Assembly: GCF_014596915.1 (NCBI RefSeq)
Contig: NZ_JACVWU010000041.1
Location: forward strand, 1-47,378
DNA: 47,378 nt
Reading direction: 5' to 3'
Source of the DNA: Streptomyces sp. TRM68416
Lineage (GTDB): Bacteria > Actinomycetota > Actinomycetes > Streptomycetales > Streptomycetaceae
In this document: piece after piece, positions 14,845 to 22,484 of the stretch
Position numbering within the stretch: the first letter of the stretch is position 1
How the letters are laid out: each line of letters begins with the position of its first letter
Translations under genes and position numbers: made by a program
The notes under the pieces: generated by a model
Seen by the model: only the letters and a program-made list of their open reading frames with translations
Database searches by the model: none
What the model was told of the DNA's origin: nothing

Positions 14845-16065
14845 TCAGTGGGCCACGGCCGCGGCGCCGTGTTCGTCGATCAGCGCGCCCGTCCGGAAAC
14901 GGTCGAGGGCGAAGGGGGCATTGAGCGGATGCGGCTCGCCGGTGGCGAGGGTGTGCGCGAAGGTCCAGCCGGCGGCCGGGGTGGCCTTGAAACCGCCGGT
15001 GCCCCAGCCGCAGTTGACGTAGAGGTTCTCGACGGGCGTGGTGCCGATGACGGGAGAGGCGTCCGGGGTGACGTCGACGATGCCGCCCCAGGTGCGCAGC
15101 ACATGCGCGCGGGCGAAGACCGGGAACAGTTCGACGGCGGCGGCCATCTGCTGCTCGATCACATGGAAGGAGCCGCGCTGTCCGTAGCCGTTGTACGAAT
15201 CGACGCCCGCGCCCATGACCAACTCGCCCTTGTGGGCCTGGGAGACGTAGACGTGCACGTGGTTGGACATGACGACGGTGGGGTGCACCGGCTCGTGCAG
15301 TTCGGAGACCAGCGCCTGCAACGGATGCGACTGCACCGGCAGCCGTACGCCCGCCCGCGCGGCCAGCACGCTGCTGTGCCCGGCCGCCGCGAGGCCGACC
15401 CGGCCGGCGTGGATGCGGCCCCGGTTGGTGTCGACGCCCACGATCCGGTCGCCCTCTTTGAGGAAGCCTGTGACCTCGCAGTCCTGGATCAGATCCACGC
15501 CCAGTTCGTCGGCACGGCGGGCCAGCGCCCAGGCCACGTGGTCGTGCTTGGCGATGCCGGCCCGCGGCTGGAAGGTGCCGCCGAGGACCGGGTACCGGGT
15601 GCGGGAGGAGACGTTGAGGATGGGGCAGACCTTGGCGACCTCGTCCGGCTCCAGCCACTCGGCGTCGACGCCGTTGAGCCGGTTGGCGTTGACGCGGCGC
15701 ACGCCCTCGCGGACGTCCTGGAGGGTGTGCGCGAGGTTGAGGACTCCGCGCTGGCTGAACAGGAAGTCGTAGTCCAGCTCCTCCGGGAGCCGCTCCCACA
15801 GCTTGAGGGCGTGCTCGTAGATCGCCGCGCTCTCGTCCCAGAGGTAGTTCGAGCGGATGATCGTGGTGTTGCGGGCCATGTTGCCGCCGGCCAGCCAGCC
15901 CTTCTCCAGGACGGCGACATTCGTGATGCCGTGGTTCTTGGCGAGGTAGTAGGCGGTGGCCAGGCCGTGGCCTCCGCCGCCGACGATGATCACGTCGTAG
16001 GAGGAGCGCGGCTCGGGGTTGCGCCAGAGGAAGTCCGGGTGCTCCGGCAGCGGTTCGGCGGTCAT
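14845..16065 (-). CDS. soxB: Sarcosine oxidase beta subunit
   Basis: Catalytic flavoprotein subunit, 406 aa, normal length. It carries noncovalent FAD, where sarcosine is oxidised, and covalent FMN. The FAD site is DVIIVGGGGHGLATAYYL (24-41) with the acidic strand end at VLEKG (52-56). NTTIIRSNYL (66-75) is a family signature, and H174/H176 in AKHDHVAW match the region of the FMN-attachment histidine. The C-terminal GWGTGGFKATPAAGW is the usual flavin contact. The start overlaps the glyA stop as ATGA. Confidence 0.95.
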   Translation of the reverse strand: MTAEPLPEHPDFLWRNPEPRSSYDVIIVGGGGHGLATAYYLAKNHGITNVAVLEKGWLAGGNMARNTTIIRSNYLWDESAAIYEHALKLWERLPEELDYDFLFSQRGVLNLAHTLQDVREGVRRVNANRLNGVDAEWLEPDEVAKVCPILNVSSRTRYPVLGGTFQPRAGIAKHDHVAWALARRADELGVDLIQDCEVTGFLKEGDRIVGVDTNRGRIHAGRVGLAAAGHSSVLAARAGVRLPVQSHPLQALVSELHEPVHPTVVMSNHVHVYVSQAHKGELVMGAGVDSYNGYGQRGSFHVIEQQMAAAVELFPVFARAHVLRTWGGIVDVTPDASPVIGTTPVENLYVNCGWGTGGFKATPAAGWTFAHTLATGEPHPLNAPFALDRFRTGALIDEHGAAAVAH

Positions 16066-17375
16066 GCCGCGGCTCCGTTCGCAGAGGGCAAGTGAGGGTA
16101 GAGGGGGAAGGCGGCGGCGAGCTTCTCGACCCGGGCGCGCAGTTCGTCCTCGGGCCGTTCGCCCTTCAGCGCCTCGGCGATGATGTCGGCGACCTCGCGG
16201 AACTCGACCTCGCCGAAGCCTCGCGTGGCCAGGGCCGGGGTCCCGATCCGCAGCCCGGACGAGACCATCGGCGGGCGCGGGTCGAACGGCACCGCGTTGC
16301 GGTTGACGGTGATCCCGACGCGGTGCAGCCGGTCCTCGGCCTGCTGTCCGTCGAGGGTGGAGTTGCGCAGGTCGACCAGGACCAGGTGCACCTCGGTGCC
16401 GCCGGTCAGCACCGTGATCCCGGCCTCGGCGACATCGTCGGACAGCAGCCGTCCGGCGAGGATCTTCGCGCCCTTGAGGGTGCGCTGCTGGCGCTCGCGG
16501 AACTCCTCGCCGGCGGCCATCTTGAAGGCCACCGCCTTCGCCGCGACGACATGCTCCAGCGGGCCGCCCTGCTGGCCCGGGAAGACCGCGGAGTTGATCT
16601 TCTTGGCCAGGTCGGCGCGGCTGAGGATCACCCCGCCGCGCGGGCCGCCGAGGGTCTTGTGTGTCGTGGTCGTCACGACGTCGGCGTACGGCACCGGGCT
16701 CGGGTGCAGGCCCGCCGCCACCAGCCCGGCGAAGTGCGCCATGTCCACCATCAGATACGCGCCCACCGCATCCGCGATCCGCCGGAACTCGGCGAAGTCC
16801 AGCTGCCGGGGGTAGGCCGACCAGCCGGCGACGATCAGCTTGGGCCGGTGCGTGAGCGCGAGCTGCTCGACCTCGTCCATGTCGACCCGCAGATCGGACT
16901 CGCGCACGTGGTACGGCACGACGTTGTAGAGCTTGCCGGAGAAGTTGATGCGCATGCCGTGGGTCAGGTGCCCGCCGTGGGCCAGGTCCAGGCCGAGGAT
17001 CGTGTCGCCGGGCTTCAGCAGCGCGAACATCGCGGCCGCGTTGGCCTGGGCACCCGAGTGCGGCTGGACGTTCGCGGCCTCCGCACCGAACAGTTCCTTC
17101 ACCCGGTCGATGGCCAACTGCTCGACGACGTCGACGTGTTCACAGCCGCCGTAGTAGCGCCGACCCGGGTAGCCCTCGGCGTACTTGTTGGTCAGGACCG
17201 AGCCCTGCGCCTCCATCACCGCGGCCGGGGCGAAGTTCTCGGAGGCGATCATCTCCAGGGTGGACTGCTGGCGGTGGAGTTCGGCCGCCACCGCGGCGGC
17301 GACCTCCGGGTCGAGTGCTCCGAGCGGGAGGGAGAGCGGCGAGGTGGCCTGGGCGAGCAGCGGGGTCGTTGCCAT
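16062..17375 (-). CDS. glyA: Serine hydroxymethyltransferase
   Basis: PLP enzyme, 437 aa, interconverting glycine plus 5,10-methylene-THF with serine plus THF. Signatures: MIASENFAP, NKYAEGYPGRRYYGGCE, DMAHFAGLVAAG, and the PLP lysine K240 in VVTTTTHKTLGGPRGG. The ATG at 17375 is preceded by AGGATGG at about 9 bp; the frame is open to 17471, but that part overlaps the promoter. It leads the glyA-soxBDAG operon, so both products of sarcosine oxidation (glycine and methylene-THF) would be joined into serine. This copy is probably pathway-specific; a housekeeping glyA is expected elsewhere. Confidence 0.95.
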   Translation of the reverse strand: MATTPLLAQATSPLSLPLGALDPEVAAAVAAELHRQQSTLEMIASENFAPAAVMEAQGSVLTNKYAEGYPGRRYYGGCEHVDVVEQLAIDRVKELFGAEAANVQPHSGAQANAAAMFALLKPGDTILGLDLAHGGHLTHGMRINFSGKLYNVVPYHVRESDLRVDMDEVEQLALTHRPKLIVAGWSAYPRQLDFAEFRRIADAVGAYLMVDMAHFAGLVAAGLHPSPVPYADVVTTTTHKTLGGPRGGVILSRADLAKKINSAVFPGQQGGPLEHVVAAKAVAFKMAAGEEFRERQQRTLKGAKILAGRLLSDDVAEAGITVLTGGTEVHLVLVDLRNSTLDGQQAEDRLHRVGITVNRNAVPFDPRPPMVSSGLRIGTPALATRGFGEVEFREVADIIAEALKGERPEDELRARVEKLAAAFPLYPHLPSANGAAA

Positions 17376-17404
17376 CGAGCACCATCCTGAGAGCCAACTA
17401 ATGG

Positions 17405-17419
17405 TCAATTGATATATCA
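17405..17419. promoter_or_regulatory. Overlapping palindromes TCAATTGA and TGATATATCA in the glyA/gntR intergenic region
   Basis: TCAATTGA (17405-17412) and TGATATATCA (17410-17419) are both perfect palindromes sharing three bases, and AT-rich in a GC-rich setting. They sit just downstream of the predicted glyA start of transcription and overlap a possible -35 of the divergent gntR (TTGATA 17409-17414, 17 bp before AGGTAT). This is the likely binding site of the GntR protein encoded next door. Confidence 0.62.
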
Positions 17420-17430
17420 GCTTGTGCGGT

Positions 17431-17459
17431 AAGGTATGTGAGCTCACGGAACAGGTCAA
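17431..17459 (-). promoter_or_regulatory. Promoter of the glyA-sox operon
   Basis: On the minus strand TTGACC (17454-17459) and TACCTT (17431-17436) are spaced by exactly 17 bp, giving a start near 17424, just before the palindrome at 17410-17419. Confidence 0.6.
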
Positions 17460-17469
17460 GGGGGCGCCC

Positions 17470-18129
17470 ATGCAGCAAACGGCGGCCGAGGGCGAGGAAC
17501 TGTCCCTCGCCGAACGCGCCTACCGTGCCATCCGCGACCGGCTGGTCATGCTGGAGATCCGTCCGGGTGCGCCGATCAACGAGGAGCAGCTCGGGCAGTC
17601 CCTCGGGGTCGGAAGGACGCCGGTACGCGAGGCGCTCAAGCGGCTCCAGTACGAGCGGCTCATCACGACCTACCCGCGGCGCGGCACCTTCGCCGCCGAC
17701 GTCAACATCACCGACCTGGCCCACATCTCCGAGGTGCGCCAGGAACTGGAACCCCTCGCCGCCGCCCAGGCTGCACGCCGGGCCACGACGACGGACCGCG
17801 CGACGCTGACGGCTCTGCGACAGGCACTGCGGAGCGTGGACCCACGCCGCGACGACGCCACCGCACTCATGCACCTGGACCTCAAGGTCCACCGCGCCAT
17901 CTACGCCGCCACGCACAACCCGTACCTGGAGGACACCCTCGTCCGCCACGACAACCTGGCGACCCGCATCTGGTGCCTGTTCATCGACCGGCTGTCCGAC
18001 ATGTCCGGTCACGTCGGGGAGCACGGCCCGCTGATCGAGGCGATCGTCGCCGGGGACGCCGACACCGCGGCAGGGCTCGCGCGCAGCCACGTCATGGGCT
18101 TCGAACGGGCCATCCGCGACGCCGTCTGA
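17470..18129 (+). CDS. GntR-family (FCD) regulator, likely of glyA-sox
   Basis: Metabolite-responsive DNA-binding protein, 219 aa. The winged helix-turn-helix occupies about residues 10-75 (AYRAIRDRLVMLEIRPGAPINEEQ, LGVGRTPVREALKRLQ, YPRRGTFAADV). The helical FCD domain follows with the metal-site pattern of Asp/His residues (LDLKVHRAIY near the middle, H in GHVGEHGPLIEAI). ATG 17470 is chosen because AAGGGGG lies just upstream and the HTH then starts at the usual distance. Divergent orientation from glyA over a 94-bp region with palindromes indicates local control, plausibly relieved by sarcosine or a related compound. Confidence 0.92.
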   Translation: MQQTAAEGEELSLAERAYRAIRDRLVMLEIRPGAPINEEQLGQSLGVGRTPVREALKRLQYERLITTYPRRGTFAADVNITDLAHISEVRQELEPLAAAQAARRATTTDRATLTALRQALRSVDPRRDDATALMHLDLKVHRAIYAATHNPYLEDTLVRHDNLATRIWCLFIDRLSDMSGHVGEHGPLIEAIVAGDADTAAGLARSHVMGFERAIRDAV

Positions 18130-18255
18130 CCCGGCACGGTGAGCCTGCGGGGCCGACAACTCGCTTTCAGAACATGCTGGTTGGAGATGGAACCGTCCAC
18201 ATGTGCGGAGCGATGCCAGCCTCGGAGAACTGATCGTCCAGCTTTGGCGCCGCTG
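18130..18255. other. Convergent intergenic region, no gene seen
   Basis: It lies between the ends of gntR and the amino acid ABC ATPase gene. It holds only a small GGTT/AACC dyad and the palindrome CACATGTG; no convincing terminator was found. Confidence 0.4.
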
Positions 18256-19062
18256 TCACAGGATGCTGTCGATGAAGGTCCGCGTCGACTCGTGGACGGG
18301 TGCGTCGATCACCTGGGACGGCGGGCCCTTCTCGACGAGTCGGCCCTCGGACATGAAGACCACTTCGTCGGCGACGCCGCGGGCGAAGCCGATCTCGTGG
18401 GTCACCACCATCATGGTCATACCGCTGGTCGCCAGCCGCTTCATGACGCCCAGCACCTCACCGACGAGTTCGGGGTCCAGAGCCGAGGTCGGCTCGTCGA
18501 AGAGCATGACGCTGGGCTTCATGACCAGGGCCCTCGCGATCGCCACGCGCTGCTGCTGACCGCCGGACAAGGTGCTGGGGTAGACATCGGACTTGTGGGC
18601 CATCCCCACCTCCTCCAGCGCCTGCATCGCGTCCGCCACCGCCTGGGCCTTGTCCACGCCCTTGACCCGGCGCGGCGCCTCGATGAGGTTCTCCAGCACC
18701 GTCATGTGCGGAAAGAGGTTGTAGGCCTGGAAGACCATGCCGGTCTTGGTGCGCTGCTTCGCGATGGCCGAGGGCGGCAGTTCGTGCAGCTTGTCGCCCT
18801 TGATGCGGTAACCGATCACCTCGCCGTCCACGATGACGGTGCCGCGGGACGGGCGTTCGAGGTGGTTGACGCAGCGCAGCATGGTGCTCTTGCCCGAGCC
18901 GGAGCGCCCGAGGATGACGACGACCTGGCCCCGGTGCACCTCCAGGTCGACTCCCTTGAGAACCTCGACGGGTCCGAAGCTCTTGTGCAGGTCGATGATC
19001 CGGACGATGGGATCGGCCGTCGGGGTGTCGGTGCCGTCGGGCGTGGATGTCGTTGCGCTCAT
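18256..19062 (-). CDS. Polar amino acid ABC transporter ATP-binding protein
   Basis: Energy-coupling ATPase of a PAAT-family importer, 268 aa. Walker A is GRSGSGKST, the Q loop MVFQAYNLFPHMTV, the signature LSGGQQQR, Walker B VMLFDEPTSALDPE and the switch His in VVTHE. The insertion IGYRIKGDKLHELPP is longer than in GlnQ and resembles ATPases of ectoine- or opine-type PAAT systems. ATG 19062 begins the family N-terminus; the frame runs open further upstream into the permease gene. It is the last gene of the binding protein-permease-ATPase operon, 32 bp after the permease. Confidence 0.93.
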   Translation of the reverse strand: MSATTSTPDGTDTPTADPIVRIIDLHKSFGPVEVLKGVDLEVHRGQVVVILGRSGSGKSTMLRCVNHLERPSRGTVIVDGEVIGYRIKGDKLHELPPSAIAKQRTKTGMVFQAYNLFPHMTVLENLIEAPRRVKGVDKAQAVADAMQALEEVGMAHKSDVYPSTLSGGQQQRVAIARALVMKPSVMLFDEPTSALDPELVGEVLGVMKRLATSGMTMMVVTHEIGFARGVADEVVFMSEGRLVEKGPPSQVIDAPVHESTRTFIDSIL

Positions 19063-19094
19063 CGGATCTTCACCGGTCCTTTTCGTTGTGCCGG

Positions 19095-20066
19095 TCACGC
19101 CGGAGTCGGGGTGTCGTTCGACTGGGATCGCTGCCAGAGCCTGGACCGGAGCGAGCGGAGCTTCGCGAGTCCGCCCGGCCGTTGCGTGCCGACGTGGACA
19201 CCGCGTCCGTAATGACGCTCGATGTGGCTCTGGGCGTAGGACAGGACCGTGGTACACACCAGGTACCAGAGCGAGATGACGACGAGCAGCGGGATCGTGC
19301 GGAAGTTCTGCGAGTAGATCAGTTGCGCCGAGTACAGCAGGTCGGCGAGCGCGATGATGCTCACCAGCGAGGAGTGCTTCAGCATGCCGATGACCTGGTT
19401 GCCGGTCGGCGGGACGATCACTCGCAGGGCCTGCGGCAGGATCACTCTGCGGAAGGTCAGCCAGCGGTTCATCCCGAGCGCGATGGCCGCCTCGCCCTGG
19501 TGCTTGGGCACCGAGAGCAGGCCACCACGCACGATCTCCGCCATGTAGGCCGACTCGTTCAGGGTCAGGCCGATGATGGCGACCGCCCACAGGTTCAGCA
19601 CGCCGTTGGTCGCCGCGCCGGCGATCTCAGGCCCCCCGAACGGCACGCTGAGCGACAACCGGGGATAGAGGGCCGAGAGATTGAACCAGAAGATCAGCTG
19701 GACGAGGAGCGGCGTGCCTCGGAAGAACCACAGATAGGCGCCCGACAGTGTGGACAGCACCCGGTTCGCCGACATCCGGCAGGCGGCCAGAACGATGCCG
19801 AGGATGATGCCCAGGGTCATGGACACCCCAGTGAGGACCAGTGTGGTGCGCAGGCCCGCCATGATCTCGGGGTTGAACAGGTACTCCCAGACGACCGGCC
19901 ACTCGAAGTTGGCGTTGGTCATCACGGAGTAGCCCAGACTTGCCGCGGCGAGGAGAACGAGCAGCGCGGCGAGGCGCCGGCCGAGATACCGCATCGGAAC
20001 GAGTTCCGAGGGCGGGGTGGCTGACGGGGCCACCCGTGTGGAGTCCGTGGCAGTGGCCGCCTTCAT
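19095..20066 (-). CDS. Polar amino acid ABC transporter permease
   Basis: Membrane subunit, 323 aa, longer than the 220-240 aa HisM/GlnP type because of about 70 extra residues at the N-terminus, including an additional membrane segment (RLAALLVLLAAASLGYSV), and a basic C-terminal tail. The core shows WFFRGTPLLVQLIFW and the EAA loop HQGEAAIALGMNRWLTFRRVILPQALR. It probably works as a homodimer, since only one permease gene is present. The start shares one base with the binding-protein stop (TGATG). Confidence 0.92.
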   Translation of the reverse strand: MKAATATDSTRVAPSATPPSELVPMRYLGRRLAALLVLLAAASLGYSVMTNANFEWPVVWEYLFNPEIMAGLRTTLVLTGVSMTLGIILGIVLAACRMSANRVLSTLSGAYLWFFRGTPLLVQLIFWFNLSALYPRLSLSVPFGGPEIAGAATNGVLNLWAVAIIGLTLNESAYMAEIVRGGLLSVPKHQGEAAIALGMNRWLTFRRVILPQALRVIVPPTGNQVIGMLKHSSLVSIIALADLLYSAQLIYSQNFRTIPLLVVISLWYLVCTTVLSYAQSHIERHYGRGVHVGTQRPGGLAKLRSLRSRLWQRSQSNDTPTPA

Positions 20067-20998
20067 CAGTTGCTCCCCGTGGACGGAAGGATCTCGGCCT
20101 TGTCGATCAGCCCCTGGCCGGCGTTGAACTCGTCGAGGATCTTCTGCAGTTCACCGTTCTCGATCAGGTGGTCGGTGGCCGCCTGAACCGCCTTGGCGAA
20201 CTTCTCGGTGTCGCTGTTTCGGCCCAGCACCATGCCGGTCTTGTACTGGGGGGCCCAGGGCAGCTCGACCAGCTTGAACTGGTTCTTGGTCTGGCTCATC
20301 ACATAGGCGACCTGGCTCGCGCTGCTCACCGCCGCGTCGACCCGGCCGCCGCTCAGGGCGAGGTTGACCTCGGCCTGCGACTTGAAGGTCTTGACCGTGA
20401 TCGCGCTCTTGCCCGCGGTCTTGCACTTGCCCGCGAGCTCCGTGGCCAGCGCGGCCTCGGCGGAACCGAGCGAGGCGGCCAGGGTGTGACCGCAGAGGTC
20501 TGTTTCGCCGGCGGCACTGGTGATCTTGCTGCCGGTCGGCACCATGAGGGCGTCGCTCGACGAGTGGTTGGTCACGAACGTGACGGTCGCCGTACGCTCG
20601 TCCGTCGCGTAGATCTCCCCGGTCGCGGCGTCGTACCGGCCGGCCTGCAGGCCGGCGATGATGCCGTCGAACGGGGCGATCTTGATCTGGACCTTCAGGC
20701 CCAGGACCGCGGCGATCTGCCGCACGTTCTCGATGTCCCAGCCGGTGGGGGTCCCGCCGTTGGCCGGCTCGATCACCGCGGGCGGGTACGTGGCGGCGGC
20801 GATCGTCAAGGTGCCTTTCTCTGCTATCGACTTGGGAACCATGGCGGCGATCGAGTCGACCTTCTGCGACCCGCCGTCCGCCGCGGCGGTGGAGGAACCG
20901 GTGGTGGACGACCCGCACGCGGCCGTCGACCCGATCAGTGCTACGGATCCGACGATCGCCCCGAAGCGAACCAGACGTGAACCGCGAAGACGCTTCAT
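20066..20998 (-). CDS. Polar amino acid-binding lipoprotein (PAAT family)
   Basis: Surface ligand-binding subunit, 310 aa. The signal peptide and lipobox STAAC-GSS end near residue 28. The mature part is SBP type 3: GTLTIAAATYPPAVIEPANGGTPTGWDIENVRQIAAVLG, then FVTNHSSSD and GGRVDAAVSSASQVAYVM. The family binds amino acids, opines or ectoine-like solutes; two extra Cys (DLCGHT, GKCKTA) could form a disulfide in the hinge region. Its promoter region carries the same 16-bp element as the MFS operon promoter, so it is probably controlled by the GntR protein encoded at 21467-22135 and may import the substrate of that pathway. Confidence 0.92.
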   Translation of the reverse strand: MKRLRGSRLVRFGAIVGSVALIGSTAACGSSTTGSSTAAADGGSQKVDSIAAMVPKSIAEKGTLTIAAATYPPAVIEPANGGTPTGWDIENVRQIAAVLGLKVQIKIAPFDGIIAGLQAGRYDAATGEIYATDERTATVTFVTNHSSSDALMVPTGSKITSAAGETDLCGHTLAASLGSAEAALATELAGKCKTAGKSAITVKTFKSQAEVNLALSGGRVDAAVSSASQVAYVMSQTKNQFKLVELPWAPQYKTGMVLGRNSDTEKFAKAVQAATDHLIENGELQKILDEFNAGQGLIDKAEILPSTGSN

Positions 20999-21117
20999 GA
21001 CTCTCCCTGCCTGTGGCTGAAATGCCTGAGCGGATTAATCCCGAAATAGTCCCTGTTTCGGATGTCTCGGGACCGCGTGATGGCAGGTAACTTCGCACCT
21101 TCATCGAGGTCTGACAA

Positions 21118-21133
21118 GATGTGATCACAGATC
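21118..21133 (+). promoter_or_regulatory. GntR operator copy 1, upstream of the amino acid-binding protein
   Basis: GATGTGATCACAGATC, with the perfect 10-bp palindrome TGTGATCACA at 21120-21129. The same 16 bases occur on the minus strand at 22278-22293. It lies about 120 bp before the binding-protein start. Confidence 0.7.
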
Positions 21134-21322
21134 TTTTTTGTCTCGATACCCACACCCCTTGCTCTGACCTGGGAAAAGCGCCCGTCAGGAATTTTGACGA
21201 GCGAGCGCGAAGGCGATCATGCCCCCCTGACACGACGGCGAACCGGGCGAGTGAGGGGATGGCAACCTGCCTCGGCCGCAATCCCCCGCCCAGCACGCAC
21301 CAATCAGTGCGATTCGTAGTAA

Positions 21323-21346
21323 ATCGGTAATCCATTGGTAACCGAT
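21323..21346. promoter_or_regulatory. 24-bp imperfect dyad near the gntR 3' end
   Basis: The segment starts ATCGGTAATCC and ends TTGGTAACCGAT. The outer six bases match perfectly as inverted repeats and 18 of 24 positions agree overall. It lies 120 bp after the gntR stop; it may be another protein-binding site or a weak 3' hairpin. Confidence 0.35.
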
Positions 21347-21466
21347 GGGGCGGAATATGGTCAGTCACGCGTCGGTAGAAGGAAGGAACGGCAGCGGATC
21401 CACCGAAGCGCAGTCCCGGCCGAGCGCGGCTCGGTGACCGGGGCCGATACTCGGCCGCCGCGCCGC

Positions 21467-22135
21467 CTAACGCGAGACCAGCTGTTCCTTGATCCGGTCG
21501 GTGGCGTTGGCCAGCGACTCGTTGGTGATCGCGGCCGCTGCCGCGCCGTCGCGCGCATGGGCAGCCTTGAGCAACTGCTCCTGATAGCGCCACAGCGTGT
21601 CGTCGCCGGGTGCGTCGAGGGCCGCCCGGGCGCCGACGACCTTGTAGGCGCGGCAGTGCTGCCACAGGGTACGGATGGTGTTCACCAGCACGGGGTTGCC
21701 GGCCGCCTCGTAGAGAATCGCGAGGAGGGCCTCGTCGTGGTCGAGGTACGGAGCGACGGCACCGTCGGCTATCGCGCGCCGCATCAGCTCGAACTCCTCA
21801 CGCATGCGGGCGGCGTCCGCCTCGTCGATCCGCGTGGCGCCGCGGCGCGCGGCCTCGACCTCCAGGACCTGCCGCGTGTCGTAGATGTGGAGCAGCTCGG
21901 CGAGGTGCTGGCCCTTCACCACCGAGCCCTTGTGCGGGACGCGCTCGGCAAAGCCGGCCTCCTCCAGGCGCCGGATGGCTTCGCGCACCGGCATCACGCT
22001 GGTCCCGACCTCGGCGGCGAGATCACGGATCCGCAAGCGGTAGCCGGCTGGATACTCGCCACTCGTGATCGCCTCGTGCAGTACCGCGTACACCTGGTCG
22101 GTCAGAGAGGGCGACGGCTCGACACGTTTGGACAT
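21467..22135 (-). CDS. GntR-family (FCD) regulator of the amino acid catabolic cluster
   Basis: Winged-helix regulator, 222 aa from ATG 22135. DNA-binding part: VYAVLHEAITSGEYPAGYRLRIRDLAAEVG, TSVMPVREAIRRLEEAGF, HKGSVVKG. The FCD domain contains the Asp and His residues of the usual metal site (LDHDEALLAILYEAAGNP). The frame stays open to 22288, but that start lies inside the operator and the added 51 residues lack family similarity, so the shorter form beginning MSKRVEPS is preferred; it has no clear ribosome binding site. Divergent from the MFS operon with a palindrome TGTGATCACA in between and a second copy before the amino acid transporter. Confidence 0.9.
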   Translation of the reverse strand: MSKRVEPSPSLTDQVYAVLHEAITSGEYPAGYRLRIRDLAAEVGTSVMPVREAIRRLEEAGFAERVPHKGSVVKGQHLAELLHIYDTRQVLEVEAARRGATRIDEADAARMREEFELMRRAIADGAVAPYLDHDEALLAILYEAAGNPVLVNTIRTLWQHCRAYKVVGARAALDAPGDDTLWRYQEQLLKAAHARDGAAAAAITNESLANATDRIKEQLVSR

Positions 22136-22269
22136 ACGCACGACTGAATCATAAAGGGCCTGGTCGGTGGCAGGAGTTCGACGAACGCTCGCGTCCGTCC
22201 CGTCTCCGGGCCGCGCCGCCCCAGCGGGAACCTCCTTCGAAAACTCCACCTGAACCCCACTCCAACCCA

Positions 22270-22298
22270 TTGTGTGATCTGTGATCACATCCTATGGT
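22270..22298 (+). promoter_or_regulatory. Promoter of the MFS operon with the operator in its spacer
   Basis: TTGTGT (22270-22275) and TATGGT (22293-22298) have an exact 17-bp spacer. The palindrome TGTGATCACA (22280-22289) fills the spacer, so bound GntR would exclude RNA polymerase. Confidence 0.6.
22278..22293 (-). promoter_or_regulatory. GntR operator copy 2
   Basis: Minus-strand sequence GATGTGATCACAGATC, identical over 16 bp to 21118-21133. An extra half site TGTGATC precedes the palindrome on the plus strand (22273-22279). Confidence 0.7.
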
Positions 22299-22484
22299 GG
22301 CGGGCAACCGCGGTGGGACCGGAGCTCCCCCCCGGGCATCGCGTGACGAAGCCCCTGCCCCCAGACATCAGCGCATGGGACGTGTCGGGACCGGACGTCC
22401 GACACCTACGACAAGACATCAACCCCCGCCTGCCCCGGAACCCCCCTCGACGAGTGAGCCCGGGAATCGCTCCAGGAGGCCGTG

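Larger units (their letters stand above)
20999..21466. other. 468-bp control region between the amino acid transporter and gntR
   Basis: No coding sequence with actinomycete codon use is visible. It holds CCGAAA/TTTCGG arms (21041-21061), the GntR-type palindrome (21118-21133) and a 24-bp imperfect dyad (21323-21346). The T-run after the palindrome makes the site locally AT-rich. A minus-strand TTGTCA abuts the palindrome, but I could not find a good -10 partner. Confidence 0.5.
22136..22484. other. Divergent promoter region between gntR and the MFS operon
   Basis: It contains the operator and the rightward promoter listed separately. The remaining part, about 185 bp up to the MFS start, would be an untranslated leader; no hairpin stands out in it. 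Confidence 0.5.

Noticed and set aside
21467..22288. Longer GntR product starting at 22288
   Set aside because: That start lies inside the 16-bp operator and predicted promoter region, and the extra 51 residues show no family similarity.
22280..22289. CRP-type binding site TGTGA/TCACA
   Set aside because: CRP sites need a 6-bp spacer between half sites; here they are directly joined, which fits a GntR-type palindrome better.
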